A stretch of 64,000 nucleotides of DNA from Bradyrhizobium sp. Ai1a-2 (lineage in GTDB: Bacteria; Pseudomonadota; Alphaproteobacteria; Rhizobiales; Xanthobacteraceae), in NCBI RefSeq assembly GCF_000426245.1, contig NZ_AUEZ01000015.1, positions 62,001 through 126,000 on the forward strand. Direction: 5' to 3'. The notes beneath the pieces are model-generated. The model saw nothing but the letters and a program-made list of their open reading frames with translations, had not been told where the DNA came from and did not search any database. This document shows positions 54,154 through 63,356 of the stretch, in pieces. Positions within the stretch are counted from its first letter, which is position 1. Each line of letters opens with the position of its first letter. Position numbers and translations under genes: made by a program.

Positions 54154-54816
54154 ATGAAAAGTGACTTCGCGGAATCTTTCATTCGCGGCATCGTCCTGGC
54201 TGATCGATGGGCGGGGAAATGCATGGAGGATCGAAGCGCACGCATTCCGACCGAGGCGGAGATTGCCGAGATCAATGCGAGGCATCTGATCCACACATCC
54301 CTCAAACCGGCCGATCTCCTGTTCGTATTCGGCACACGCGAAGACGTCGATCTACGTGTCGGCGAGGCTTGTCGGCTCTGGCGTGAGGGTTTCTTCTGTT
54401 GGTCGATCGTCAGTGGCGGGGTGACGCCGGGCTCTCATCTTTCCGAATGCGAAATCATCAAGGCCGAGATGGTCGCACATGGCGTCCCGGCCGAAATCAT
54501 TCTCGAAGAACATTGCGCGATGAATACCGGCGAGAACGTGATCCTTTCTCTGCCCATCATCGATGCGGCATTGGGTTTGGAAAATATCCGCAGCGTCATC
54601 TGCCTTGGTAATAGCTGGACCTCGCGGCGCTATCCGATGACGCTGCAGCGGCATTGGCCGGAGGTCGAGAAGATGCTGGTGACGGTCGACAGTTTTTCCA
54701 CGCCGCGCTCGCAGTGGCACACTGATCCGGAATTTCGCCGCAGCGTGCTGCGCGAGTGGGACAAGATCGAGCCATATAAGGCTAAAGGCTTCATCGCGGA
54801 ATGGCCGGTCGCGTAA
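54154..54816 (+). CDS. YdcF/DUF218 family protein
   Basis: 220 residues from ATG 54154. The DUF218 (YdcF) core: LLFVFGTREDVDLRVGEACR, SIVSGGVTPGSHLSECEIIK, ILEEHCAMNTGENVILSLPI and CLGNSWTSRRYPMTLQRHW. The SGG, E and T-x-EN positions of the family are present. There is no membrane helix, so it is a cytoplasmic form; E. coli YdcF binds S-adenosylmethionine. Function is otherwise unknown. It is convergent with the following MocR-type gene. Confidence 0.85.
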   Translation: MKSDFAESFIRGIVLADRWAGKCMEDRSARIPTEAEIAEINARHLIHTSLKPADLLFVFGTREDVDLRVGEACRLWREGFFCWSIVSGGVTPGSHLSECEIIKAEMVAHGVPAEIILEEHCAMNTGENVILSLPIIDAALGLENIRSVICLGNSWTSRRYPMTLQRHWPEVEKMLVTVDSFSTPRSQWHTDPEFRRSVLREWDKIEPYKAKGFIAEWPVA

Positions 54817-54827
54817 GACGCGCGGCT

Positions 54828-56171
54828 CTATTCGGTCGCGTCGAAATCCTCTTCCTTCGCGATCAAGATGCCCGATAGGGCTCGGAGCCCGGTTTCGAGC
54901 TGCTCCAGCGTCGGCGCGCCCAGCGCCAGGCGGACCGCGTTGGGGGCATGTCCCGGAGCGACCGCGAAGGTCGTCGACGGCGTCAATGCGATGTCGCGCC
55001 GGGCGGCGGCCGCGACGAAAGTCTGCGAGCGCCAATGCGCCGGCAATGTCAGCCAGAGATGATAGGCCTTGGGATTGGCCTGGATTTCGAAACCGGTGAG
55101 CAATTTCGCGGCCATCTGCTGGCGGCGCGCCGCATCGATCCGCTTCAGCCGCGTGAGCTCGGACACGGTGCCGTCGCTCATCAATCGCTGACCGGCCGCA
55201 AATGCATAGCCCGATGCCGTCCATCCGCCGGAGCGGACGGACGCCATGATGATCTCGCGCAGCCGTGGCGGCGGAACGATGAAGCCGAGCGCAAGTCCCG
55301 GCGCGACCTTCTTCGAGAGGCTGTCGAGCACGATGCAGCGGTCGGGAGAAAGCACAGCGAGCGGCGCCTCATCGTCGAGAAAACCGTAGACCGTGTCCTC
55401 GATGATGGTGAGGTCGAGCTTTTCGACGACCCGCAGCAGGTCGGCGCGCCGGGCGGCCGGCATCGTGATGCCCAGCGGGTTTTGAATGGTCGGCTGCAGA
55501 TAGAGCGCCGATAGGTGCGCCTCGCGGTGCGCTTTCTGCACTGCATCGGGCCGCACGCCATGCGCGTCCATCGCGAGCGGCACCAGCGTCACGCCAAGCC
55601 GCACCGCGATGCCCTTGATGAAGGGATAGGTCAGCGCCTCGACGCCGCAGCGCCCGCCCGGCGGCACCAGCGCGGCGAGCGCCGCAGCAATGCATTGCCT
55701 GCCATTGGCGGTGAACACGATCTGCTCGGCGCTTGGAGACCAGTCCTTGCGGGCGAGGAACGCCGCCGAAACCTGTCGCACGGCTTGCGTGCCTGTGCTT
55801 GTCGCGGGGCGCAATGCGGCCTCGAGCGCCTCCGCTCGCTCCAACCCCTCCAGGCTTTTCGCGATCATCGCCGCCTGTTGCGGCAGCAGCGGATAGTTGA
55901 ATTCCATGTCGATGCGCGAGCCATGCGCCTCGACTGACGCCGCGATGCCGCGCCGCGCGTCGCCGGAGATGAAGGTGCCGCGGCCGACTTCGCCGACGAC
56001 GAGGCCGCGCCGCAACAGCTCGGTGTAGACCCGGCTCGCGGTCGACACTGCGATCTTCCGCTCATAGGCAAAGCTGCGTTGTGGCGGCAGGCGGTCGCCA
56101 GCTTTCAGCGCGCCACCAGCTATCTCGGCAGCAATGGCGTCGGCAAGCCGCAAATATTCGAACTTCGACAT
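54828..56171 (-). CDS. MocR-type regulator / PLP aminotransferase-fold protein, second copy
   Basis: 447 residues from ATG 56171. Winged helix at residues ~1-70 (KFEYLRLADAIAAEIAGGAL, LPPQRSFAYERKIAVSTASR, VYTELLRRGLVVGEVGRGTF). The aminotransferase domain has NPLGITMP, IIEDTVYGFL and the PLP lysine in DSLSKKVAPGLALGF. It is distant from the first MocR (13697). It is divergent from a DUF1127 gene, a pairing seen often in rhizobia, so the small gene is its likely target. ACCGAG direct repeats in the gap may be its operator. Confidence 0.9.
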   Translation of the reverse strand: MSKFEYLRLADAIAAEIAGGALKAGDRLPPQRSFAYERKIAVSTASRVYTELLRRGLVVGEVGRGTFISGDARRGIAASVEAHGSRIDMEFNYPLLPQQAAMIAKSLEGLERAEALEAALRPATSTGTQAVRQVSAAFLARKDWSPSAEQIVFTANGRQCIAAALAALVPPGGRCGVEALTYPFIKGIAVRLGVTLVPLAMDAHGVRPDAVQKAHREAHLSALYLQPTIQNPLGITMPAARRADLLRVVEKLDLTIIEDTVYGFLDDEAPLAVLSPDRCIVLDSLSKKVAPGLALGFIVPPPRLREIIMASVRSGGWTASGYAFAAGQRLMSDGTVSELTRLKRIDAARRQQMAAKLLTGFEIQANPKAYHLWLTLPAHWRSQTFVAAAARRDIALTPSTTFAVAPGHAPNAVRLALGAPTLEQLETGLRALSGILIAKEEDFDATE

Positions 56172-56177
56172 AATTGC

Positions 56178-56206
56178 ACCGAGGACAATGTTTCTCTTGA
56201 ACCGAG
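56178..56206. promoter_or_regulatory. Possible operator of the second MocR protein (ACCGAG direct repeat)
   Basis: ACCGAG at 56178 and 56201 start 23 bp apart in direct orientation, just upstream of the regulator start (56171). MocR regulators favour direct repeats near one to two helical turns apart. There are only two copies of a six-base word, so this is tentative. Confidence 0.3.
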
Positions 56207-56349
56207 ATAATTACCGGATCATTTAGAGGGTATCAACCTTGCGATTGTACTGAGGGTGCGCAAGCAATCCGAAGTCAATGACGGCGCTGCGGTCAGCATT
56301 TGCGCCTACGGCGTCGCTTTGCCGCGCGGGAGACGCCGGAGAGAAGACG

Positions 56350-56586
56350 ATGTCGACGCTATCCTCAGCCGCAGGCCGGCCCGCGCAGCCGGGCTCATCA
56401 GGCGGACTGATCCGCTGGGTCGAAGCGGGCGCGCACGCGCTGCTCGGTTATCTGGATCGCCGCGCCGCCATCAAGAAACTTCGTGGATTGGATGACCGCG
56501 CGCTGCGCGACATCGGAATCTCACGCTGCCAGATCGAGGCCGCCGTCGGCGGCGCGCTCAACCCGGTGATGGGGAAATTCCCATAG
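56350..56586 (+). CDS. Small DUF1127 protein
   Basis: 78 residues from ATG 56350, with GAGAAGACG upstream; the frame extends to 56278 without a good start. The C-terminal DUF1127 motif is LDDRALRDIGISRCQIEAAV, arginine-rich and helical. In other alphaproteobacteria such proteins bind RNA or affect phosphate/carbon metabolism. It is probably controlled by the divergent MocR-type regulator. Confidence 0.87.
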   Translation: MSTLSSAAGRPAQPGSSGGLIRWVEAGAHALLGYLDRRAAIKKLRGLDDRALRDIGISRCQIEAAVGGALNPVMGKFP

Positions 56587-56597
56587 ATCGCGGGCTG

Positions 56598-56723
56598 GAG
56601 CATGATTCGGAAAAGTGGAAACCGGTTTTCCCTCGCGACAAACGCGAAGCGTTTGCGCGGAGATCATGCTCAAACGAAGAGCTAAAGCGGGAAGACGGTT
56701 CGACGAAAAGTCATCACGCTTTA
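56598..56723. repeat. Interspersed palindromic repeat, family A, copy 3 (with extra stem)
   Basis: GAGCATGATTCGGAAAAGTG GAAACCGGTTTTCC, then an extra hairpin (TCGCGACAAACGCGAAGCGTTTGCGCGGA region), then AGATCATGCTC and the tail AAGAGCTAAAGCGGGA...AAGTCATCACGCTTTAG. The CTTTAG at its right edge supplies the TAA stop of the stress-protein gene on the minus strand. Confidence 0.82.
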
Positions 56724-57146
56724 GTGCCGAACCACCAGCACCGAGCATTTCGCATAGCGCACCACATGGCCGGCATTGGAGCCGAGGAAGTATGTGCGCA
56801 TCGCCGGCCGGTGCGAGGTCATCACGATCAGGTCGGCGTGCATTGCCGCCGCTTCCTCGAGGATCTCGTGATAGATGCCGCCCTGTCGCACTACGCTCGA
56901 TATGCGCGATGGCTCGATGCCGCTTTCGCGTGCCACGATCGCGAGCGCTTCCTCGGAGGTCTGCCGCTGCTGGGTATCGAAATCGGCCGGCACATATTCG
57001 GCCAGCATCACCGGTGTCATTGGCAGCACATTGAGCAGGCGTACCGCACCCTTCCAGTTTTCCGCGAGCGTCGCGGCCGTCGCGATCGCAGGCTTCGCCA
57101 ACTCGGTGTCGGCCAAATCGATCGGCACCAGAATGGACTTGAACAT
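56721..57146 (-). CDS. Universal stress protein (UspA family)
   Basis: 141 residues from ATG 57146, with a strong AGGAGG six bases upstream. Single Usp domain: MFKSILVPIDLADTELAKPA at the start. The later loop reads VMTSHRPAMRTYFLGSNAGH with VVRYAKCSVLVVRH. The ATP-binding G-x2-G-x9-G-S/T pattern is incomplete (no GS pair after LGSNAGHV), so ATP binding is uncertain. The stop codon comes from the adjacent palindromic repeat. Confidence 0.88.
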   Translation of the reverse strand: MFKSILVPIDLADTELAKPAIATAATLAENWKGAVRLLNVLPMTPVMLAEYVPADFDTQQRQTSEEALAIVARESGIEPSRISSVVRQGGIYHEILEEAAAMHADLIVMTSHRPAMRTYFLGSNAGHVVRYAKCSVLVVRH

Positions 57147-57207
57147 CCACGCCTCCTGTCCGCTCAACATTGACACGGCAAGCGGCGATTTCCGCGCCGG
57201 CTGCCTT

Positions 57208-57270
57208 GACTCTAGTTTTGACGCGTTTTCTTCACGCGAACCGGGATCCACTTCGCTCGAAAACGCTCTA
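57208..57270. repeat. Interspersed palindromic repeat, family B, short form
   Basis: GACTCTAGTTTTGACGCGTT, TTCTTCACGCGAACCGGGAT, CCACTTCGCTCGAAAACGCT, CTAG. It lacks the GGTTCTGATT hairpin. Its right edge supplies the TAG stop of the histidine phosphatase gene (57268-57270, minus strand). Confidence 0.82.
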
Positions 57271-57810
57271 GTCGTCCGAAGTCTGCTTCAATAGTTTCGG
57301 GCTGACAAATTGTACGAGCTTGCCGCGGCGGAACGCCACGTCAGTCCAGTCGTGCGTCGGGAAGTCGAAGATCGCAAGGCCGGAGGTCGGCAAATTGTGA
57401 TCGAGCGCCTTCTTCGCATGCGCATCACCGCTGCCAATGAGGGTGAGGGCGAGTTCATGCATGCCGGGATTGTGACCAACCAGCATCAGCCGTTTGGGGT
57501 CGCTGACCGAAGCCATGCGAATCGTGTGCAACAACTCGGTCGGATCGGCGCCGTAGAGTTCCGGCAGGAATTCGACCTCCGGCCGCGGCACGAGCCCTTT
57601 CATCGCCTCCCAGGCGACTTCCCAGGTCTGATGCGCCCGGACAGCGGGCGAGACCAGCACGCGGTCGGGGAACGGCGGATGCCGGCCGATCCAGGCGCCG
57701 ATCTCCGCTGCATCGCGGTGGCCGCGCTCGTCGAGCCGGCGGTCGTGATCCTGGCCCGTGGGCGATTCGGTTTCGGTCTTGGCGTGACGCAACAGCATCA
57801 AACGGCGCAT
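57268..57810 (-). CDS. Histidine phosphatase family protein (SixA-like)
   Basis: 180 residues from ATG 57810. MRRLMLLRHAKTETESPTG holds the catalytic RHA(K) histidine; the second arginine is in VSPAVRAHQTWE; and MLVGHNPGMHELAL has the late histidine. This short single-domain form is like SixA, which removes phosphate from phosphohistidine on Hpt or PTS proteins. The actual target is unknown here. Divergent from the FAD oxidoreductase gene. Confidence 0.88.
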   Translation of the reverse strand: MRRLMLLRHAKTETESPTGQDHDRRLDERGHRDAAEIGAWIGRHPPFPDRVLVSPAVRAHQTWEVAWEAMKGLVPRPEVEFLPELYGADPTELLHTIRMASVSDPKRLMLVGHNPGMHELALTLIGSGDAHAKKALDHNLPTSGLAIFDFPTHDWTDVAFRRGKLVQFVSPKLLKQTSDD

Positions 57811-57904
57811 GGCGCAATTCTCAATTCGACGTGTTCTGGATTAATCTACATGCTCATGCCCGCGGCAAGGTGACAAGCCGTGTTGCGGTCCGTAAGAAAA
57901 CGAC

Positions 57905-59380
57905 ATGAGCGAGACTTCCACAAGTCTGATCGACGATCCTGATGCTGCGATGCCGTTCCCCTCGCGCCTTTCGGCCGATCTGGACGTCGATGTCTGCGTG
58001 GTCGGGGCCGGGCTTGCCGGGTTGACGGTGGCACGGGAAGCGGCGCGGCTTGGCGCCAGTGTCGCGGTGCTCGAGGGCCGCCAGGTCGGATGGAACGCTT
58101 CCGGCAACCAACTCGGCACGGTGATGCCGGGCTTCAATCTTCCGGTGTCCGACCTGATCGAGCGCGTCGGTCTGGAGGACGCTCGCGAACTCTGGGCGCT
58201 GTCGAAGGCGGGCGCGGATTACGTTCGCGCGACCGCGACCGAGGACATGATTCCGGGCATCGCGTTGAGCGAGGGCGCGCTGCAGGTTTCGACCGTCGAT
58301 ATCGGCAAGACCCTGATCAGCCGGCTGCAGACGCTGGCACAGGATTTCGAGACCGAGGTCGAGGGCTGGCAGGTCGACCGTGTGCGCAGCACCATCAGGA
58401 CCAACCGCTATTTCCACGGCATCTACTATCCCAATGCGTTCCAGGTCGACGGCCGCAAATATGTGCATGGCTTGGCGGCGCTGGCGCAGCGGGCAGGGGC
58501 GCGCATCTTCGAGGATACGCCGGTAGTCAGCATCGACTTCTCCGGTATCCGCAAGCGCATCGTCACGCCTTCTGCGCGTTTGCGCGCGAACCATATCGTG
58601 CTCGCTGGCAACGTGCATCTCGGCGCGCCGCTCCAGCGCTTGTCGGACACGCTGGTGCCGGTGTGGCGCTATGCGGCGGTGAGCGAGCCGCTTGGCGAGC
58701 GGCTCGCGGAGGCGCTCACCTTTCACGGCTCGGTCATGGACAGCGACGGCATCGATCATTTCTGCATCGTCGATGGCGACCGGCTGATGTGGGCGAGCCC
58801 GGAGACGACGTGGAATGCGAAGCCGCAGCGTTTCGCTTCCGCCATCCAACGCCGCATCGCGACCATCTTTCCGCAACTCGGCAAGGTGAGGATCGACGAT
58901 GTCTTCGGCGGCGCAGTTGGCGTGACCGTGCACGGCATGCCGCAGATCGGCGAATTGCGCAAAGGCCTTTGGGTCGCAAGCGGCTTTGGCCGGCAGGGCA
59001 TGAACACCTCGGCGATGGCAGGGGTATTGATCGCGCGCAGCATCCTGTGGGGCGATGAACGCTGGCGCCTGTTCTCGCCGTTCGAACTGGTCTGGGCGGG
59101 TGGGACGACCGGCCGCGTCGCGGCGCATCTGATCAGCCTTTGGGGGCGGGGGGCCTCCGCCGCCGCCAACGTACTGGCGCGCTATCGGGAAGGTCTGCGC
59201 GCCAAAGAGCGCATCCGCAACGCACGTCTCGCCGAGGCCAATCGCCAGGCAGGCACCCTGCCGCGGCCGCCGCGCCGCCGACCGCCGCCCGGCGGCCAAC
59301 GGACCGTACACCCGCAACCGCCCGCGCCGCAGGATCCGTATGGCTCAAGCTCGCAGAAAAGTGAGGAGCTCAGGGACTGA
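57905..59380 (+). CDS. FAD-dependent amine/amino-acid oxidoreductase (DAO, PuuB-like)
   Basis: 491 residues from ATG 57905. FAD motif VCVVGAGLAGLTVAREAARL at ~31-50, EGRQVGWNASGNQLGTVMPG (flavin contact as in PuuB-type DAO enzymes), and the C-terminal GLWVASGFGRQGMNTSAMAG. The main domain ends near 445. A tail of ~45 residues rich in P and R (TLPRPPRRRPPPGGQ) is unusual for the family. Probable substrate: an amine or N-substituted amino acid such as gamma-glutamylputrescine; not shown. Confidence 0.84.
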   Translation: MSETSTSLIDDPDAAMPFPSRLSADLDVDVCVVGAGLAGLTVAREAARLGASVAVLEGRQVGWNASGNQLGTVMPGFNLPVSDLIERVGLEDARELWALSKAGADYVRATATEDMIPGIALSEGALQVSTVDIGKTLISRLQTLAQDFETEVEGWQVDRVRSTIRTNRYFHGIYYPNAFQVDGRKYVHGLAALAQRAGARIFEDTPVVSIDFSGIRKRIVTPSARLRANHIVLAGNVHLGAPLQRLSDTLVPVWRYAAVSEPLGERLAEALTFHGSVMDSDGIDHFCIVDGDRLMWASPETTWNAKPQRFASAIQRRIATIFPQLGKVRIDDVFGGAVGVTVHGMPQIGELRKGLWVASGFGRQGMNTSAMAGVLIARSILWGDERWRLFSPFELVWAGGTTGRVAAHLISLWGRGASAAANVLARYREGLRAKERIRNARLAEANRQAGTLPRPPRRRPPPGGQRTVHPQPPAPQDPYGSSSQKSEELRD

Positions 59381-59452
59381 CCGGTGTAACGTTCCCACCG
59401 GGTGATCGTACCTGACAGCGAACAATCGTCATCCGCCTCTACGGAGACCATC

Positions 59453-59953
59453 ATGATTGACCGCCGTTTCCTGCTCGCTTCCGTTGCCGGCCTGTTCAGC
59501 TTCGCCGCCTTCCGCTGGCTGCGCGGCTCGCCGGCGGAGGCCGCCGAGAAATTCGAGATCCAGAAGACCGACGCCGAGTGGCGCGCGCAGCTCACACCGC
59601 AGCAATACGACATCCTGCGCAAGCAGGGCACGGAGCGGCCCTGGTCTAGCCCGCTCTTGAAGGAGCATCGCAAGGGCATCTTCGCCTGCGCGGGCTGCGA
59701 TCTGCCGCTGTTCTCCTCCGACACCAAGTTCGAAAGCGGCACCGGCTGGCCGAGTTTCTATCAGCCGCTCGAAAACGCCGTCGGCACCACCGAGGATCGC
59801 ACCTTTGGCATGGCACGCACGGAGGTGCATTGCCGTCGCTGCGGCGGCCATCTCGGCCACGTGTTTGACGACGGTCCTAAGCCGACGGGTCTGCGCTACT
59901 GCATGGATGGTTTTGCGCTGGTCTTCCACCCGGCGACAGCGTCAGCCACCTGA
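59453..59953 (+). CDS. msrB: Peptide-methionine (R)-S-oxide reductase MsrB, exported form
   Basis: 166 residues from ATG 59453. An N-terminal hydrophobic segment with a leading twin-like arginine ([20 protein letters not shown]) precedes the enzyme, so the protein is exported or anchored. Zinc cysteines are in [11 protein letters not shown] and [15 protein letters not shown]; the catalytic cysteine is in [10 protein letters not shown]. It repairs oxidised methionine in the periplasm. The first residues have only RR without a full Tat motif. A strong two-way terminator follows. Confidence 0.92.
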   Translation: MIDRRFLLASVAGLFSFAAFRWLRGSPAEAAEKFEIQKTDAEWRAQLTPQQYDILRKQGTERPWSSPLLKEHRKGIFACAGCDLPLFSSDTKFESGTGWPSFYQPLENAVGTTEDRTFGMARTEVHCRRCGGHLGHVFDDGPKPTGLRYCMDGFALVFHPATASAT

Positions 59954-59987
59954 ATCTATCTTCATCACGCAAGATGTAACGAACACA

Positions 59988-60016
59988 AAAAAGGCCTCCG
60001 TTCCGGAGGCCTTTTT
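59988..60016. terminator. Bidirectional terminator between msrB and flbT
   Basis: AAAAA-GGCCTCCG-TTC-CGGAGGCC-TTTTT: a perfect stem with A- and T-runs on both sides. It serves msrB on the plus strand and flbT on the minus strand. Confidence 0.9.
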
Positions 60017-60034
60017 CTTGATCAGGCGATCGCC

Positions 60035-60466
60035 TCACGCCGACTTGCGTTCGTCTTCCAGCGCGGGAGCATCGAGCTTCCTCGCGCTCTCCAGCAGCGC
60101 CTCTTCGTGCGCGATCAGCTTCTTCGATTCCTTCAGCGCGTGATAGAGGTCGCCGTTGAGGATGTGGTTGTTGATGCCTTCGATGAAGGGCCAGCCGCTG
60201 GGCATCGCCGTGATGATGTCGCGCACCAGGCTGAAATAGGTCGGGTGGTGCGCCATTGGGTCGGGTGAGAGATACATCAGCTGCACTGCGAGATAGACCA
60301 GCTTGGCCGGCGTGTCGGCCGTCTCCGGCGTCAGGATGTCCTTCTCGCGCAGGATCGGAATCTTGTCGCCATCGATCAGGAGGCGAGCCCGCTGATCGGT
60401 GTTGGTGACCACGCAGGAGCCGATGATGATCCGCTCGTTCGGCTTCAGCTCGACCTTCAATGCCAT
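60035..60466 (-). CDS. flbT: Flagellin regulator FlbT
   Basis: 143 residues from ATG 60466, with AAAGGAGAAC upstream; the frame runs to 60523, but this start has the ribosome site. MALKVELKPNERIIIGSCVV, LLIDGDKIPILREKDI and AKLVYLAVQLMYL are family motifs. FlbT binds the 5' end of flagellin mRNA and represses translation until the hook is complete. It is divergent from the flagellin gene, and flaF lies beyond it, the expected set for an alphaproteobacterium. Confidence 0.94.
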   Translation of the reverse strand: MALKVELKPNERIIIGSCVVTNTDQRARLLIDGDKIPILREKDILTPETADTPAKLVYLAVQLMYLSPDPMAHHPTYFSLVRDIITAMPSGWPFIEGINNHILNGDLYHALKESKKLIAHEEALLESARKLDAPALEDERKSA

Positions 60467-60829
60467 TCCCGTTCTCCTTTGCCGCCATCCGCGCGATGCG
60501 TCGTTGCGACGAAATCGAATCATGTCTGGCTCGCATGGGCCGTTAAGACCGATGGCGGCCGATCGCGCCGCAATCCTTTCCGATCATGGTTAACGGTCGG
60601 TAAACGCCGTCACTGCCGAGCTTGCCCTTCCATCCGAAGGTGCAGCCAATTCAGTAGTATTCCGGAGGATCCGTTCCATTGTGTAGTATTTTCGCGCTGT
60701 TACGTGGCCTGAAACGCGATCGAAGGGATTCATTTTTTCTTAGGACACTTGGTTCCAAGGTGAGCCGTCATCCGATCAAAAACGATTGGAAGCGACGTGT
60801 TCCTGTTTCACACCAGAAAGGTATGAAAA

Positions 60830-63298
60830 ATGTCCGGTATTGTCCTTTCGTCATCGGTTCGCCAGAACCTGCTCTCGCTGCAGTCGACAGCCGATCTGCT
60901 CGCCACCACCCAAAGCCGCCTGTCCACCGGCAAGAAGGTCAACTCGGCCCTCGATAACCCGACCAACTATTTCACAGCCGCCGCGCTCGACAACCGCGCC
61001 AGCGACATCAACAACCTGCTCGATGGCATCGGCAACGGCGTGCAGGTGCTGCAGGCGGCGAACACCGGTATCACCTCGCTGCAAAAGCTGGTCGACAGCG
61101 CCAAGTCGGTCGCGACCCAGGCATTGCAGTCGACCGTCGGCTACTCCGCAAAGTCCAGCGTGAGCGTCAAGATCAACGGCGCCACCGCCTCGAACCTGCT
61201 CGGCACCGGCGCGGCGATCGATACGACGGTCCAGGGGACGCTCGCGGTCAACAACAACCTGACGAGCTATAGCGCGAACTCGGCGGACGGCACGGTCGTC
61301 AACGCCACGCACCAGACCGCCTACAACAATAGCTTGGCCACCCTGGGTACCCAGATCAATGCCGCGACGGTCGCCGGCTCGGCCCTCAACACCGCGGCTG
61401 GCGGCAATCTGGCCGTCAACGATAGCTTCTCGATCAACGGCAAGACGATCACCTTCACGGCCTCGGGCGCCGCGGCGGCCGATGCCGGCGGCAACTACAC
61501 GATCGGTATCGATCAGACGCTGGGCGACGTGCTGGATGCGATCGACACGATCACTGGCAATACTGGTACTGGCGCCGCCGTTGCATCCAGCATCTCTGGC
61601 GGCGCGATCCAGCTCAGCACTGGTCTTGCCCACGACATCAACATCGAGGACGGCACCGGCGGTGCGGCCGGCACGCTTGCCAAGCTCGGCCTTTCGGCGA
61701 CCACGCAGGACGTGAACCGTACTGGCGGCACCATCAACAGCACGACCCCGATCACCTCGGCGACCAAGCTCTCGGGCCCCCAGCTCCCTGGTAGCACAGA
61801 CGCCCTGGTCGGCGCCGGCGCAGCGTTCACCAACACCGACGTCCTCGTGATCAACGGCAAGACGATCGCATTCAACAGCGGCGGCGGCACGTCCGGTACG
61901 GTAGGCAATAACGATCTTTCGATCGACGTAACCACCGGGACGATCGGCGATATCCTTACGGCCATCAACCAGGCTTCGGGCGGCACCGCAAGCGTCGGAA
62001 CCGGTGCCGATGCCGGCAAGATCCATATCCTGACCAGCGCCACGCAGGACGTGGACTTCGCGGGCTCCAATGCTGCCACCCTGGCCAAGCTTGGGCTTAG
62101 CGGCCTCACCGACAACAAGGTGAGCCGCACGCCCACGGCGGGCGCCGTGCAGATCACCGGTGCTACCAAGCTGTCGGGCACCGCAGCCGCAGCCAGCGAC
62201 GCGATCACCACCGGTTTCCAGACCGGCGATACGATCACAATCAATGGCCAGACCATCACCTTCGTGGACAACGGCGCCGCCGACAACAACCACATCAACA
62301 AGGACGACAGCATCGATACGCTGCTGCACAAGATCGACGCGTTGACCGGTGCCCCCGCGAACTCCTCGTCGGTGTCCGGCGGCCAGATCACACTGCATAC
62401 CGGTACCACGAGCGATCTGACGATCACCAGCTCGAACACGGCAGCGATGGCGGCCCTCGGCTTTGCGGGCCCGATCAGCAAGGTCCGTGACCACGGCCCG
62501 TCGCCGCTCGATGGCCAAACGCTGTCGATCGGCTCCACCGGCGGCGGGACCGCGACCAGCATCACCTTCGGTGGTACTGGTCCGGGCCACGTGACCTCGT
62601 TGAACGACCTCAACGCGGAGCTGAAGTCGAACAACCTCCAGGCGACGCTGGCTCAGGACGGCACGCTGACGATCACCACCGCAAACGACGCGGCTTCCGC
62701 GACGATCGGCTTGATCAGCGGCACCGCGGCCGTCTCGGGCCAGTTGTTCTTCGGCAAGACCCCGAGCGATCCGGTGGTCGATGCGTCGGCGAGCGCCGCC
62801 CGCGACGATCTGGTCAACCAGTACAACAACATCCTGGACCAGATCACGACCACGGCGCAGGACGCCTCCTTCAACGGCGTCAACCTGCTCACCGGCGACA
62901 CGCTGCGGCTGACCTTCAACGAAACCGGCAAGTCGACGCTGGCGATCTCCGGCGTCAACTTCAACTCCGCGGGCCTCGGCCTTGCAGCGCTGTCTTCCGG
63001 CGACTTCAAGGACAACGACTCCGTGCAGAAGGTCGTGAGCGGCCTCACCAACGCCTCGAGCACGCTGCGCGCTCAGGCGTCGTCGTTCGGTTCGAACCTG
63101 TCGATCGTGCAGATCCGTCAGGACTTCTCCAAGAACCTGATCAACGTGCTGCAGACCGGCTCGTCCAACCTGACGCTGGCCGACACCAACGAGGAAGCGG
63201 CCAACAGCCAGGCGCTGTCGACCCGCCAGTCGATCGCGGTGTCCGCGCTCGCGCTCGCCAACCAGAGCCAGCAGAGCGTGCTCCAGCTGCTCCGCTAA
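60830..63298 (+). CDS. fliC: Flagellin, long form with repeated central domain
   Basis: 822 residues from ATG 60830. N-terminal D0/D1 (LSSSVRQNLLSLQSTADLLA, STGKKVNSALDNPTNYFTAA) and the C-terminal partner (RDDLVNQYNNILDQI, FNGVNLL, IRQDFSKNLINVLQTGSSNL, ALANQSQQSVLQLLR) are complete. The centre (~180-640) carries four flagellin-IN-like modules with INGKTITF / IDQTLGDVLDAID / ITLHTG patterns. The size fits the long flagellins of Bradyrhizobium thick flagella; typical flagellins have 270-500 residues. Translation is probably controlled by FlbT/FlaF. The 363-base gap before it shows no gene. Confidence 0.94.
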   Translation: MSGIVLSSSVRQNLLSLQSTADLLATTQSRLSTGKKVNSALDNPTNYFTAAALDNRASDINNLLDGIGNGVQVLQAANTGITSLQKLVDSAKSVATQALQSTVGYSAKSSVSVKINGATASNLLGTGAAIDTTVQGTLAVNNNLTSYSANSADGTVVNATHQTAYNNSLATLGTQINAATVAGSALNTAAGGNLAVNDSFSINGKTITFTASGAAAADAGGNYTIGIDQTLGDVLDAIDTITGNTGTGAAVASSISGGAIQLSTGLAHDINIEDGTGGAAGTLAKLGLSATTQDVNRTGGTINSTTPITSATKLSGPQLPGSTDALVGAGAAFTNTDVLVINGKTIAFNSGGGTSGTVGNNDLSIDVTTGTIGDILTAINQASGGTASVGTGADAGKIHILTSATQDVDFAGSNAATLAKLGLSGLTDNKVSRTPTAGAVQITGATKLSGTAAAASDAITTGFQTGDTITINGQTITFVDNGAADNNHINKDDSIDTLLHKIDALTGAPANSSSVSGGQITLHTGTTSDLTITSSNTAAMAALGFAGPISKVRDHGPSPLDGQTLSIGSTGGGTATSITFGGTGPGHVTSLNDLNAELKSNNLQATLAQDGTLTITTANDAASATIGLISGTAAVSGQLFFGKTPSDPVVDASASAARDDLVNQYNNILDQITTTAQDASFNGVNLLTGDTLRLTFNETGKSTLAISGVNFNSAGLGLAALSSGDFKDNDSVQKVVSGLTNASSTLRAQASSFGSNLSIVQIRQDFSKNLINVLQTGSSNLTLADTNEEAANSQALSTRQSIAVSALALANQSQQSVLQLLR

Positions 63299-63327
63299 GC
63301 GTAGCCGCATCAAATCAAGAACGGCGC

Positions 63328-63356
63328 AAGACGGCGGGAGAAAACCCCGCCGTCTT
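63328..63356 (+). terminator. Terminator of the flagellin gene
   Basis: AAGACGGCGGG-AGAAAAC-CCCGCCGTCTT, an 11-bp perfect stem. The T-run is weak (CGTTTGG), so termination may be partial, leaving some read-through to flaF. Confidence 0.8.

Noticed and set aside
57854..59317. 487-residue open frame opposite the FAD oxidoreductase
   Set aside because: Arginine- and aspartate-rich shadow; the plus strand has clear FAD-binding motifs.
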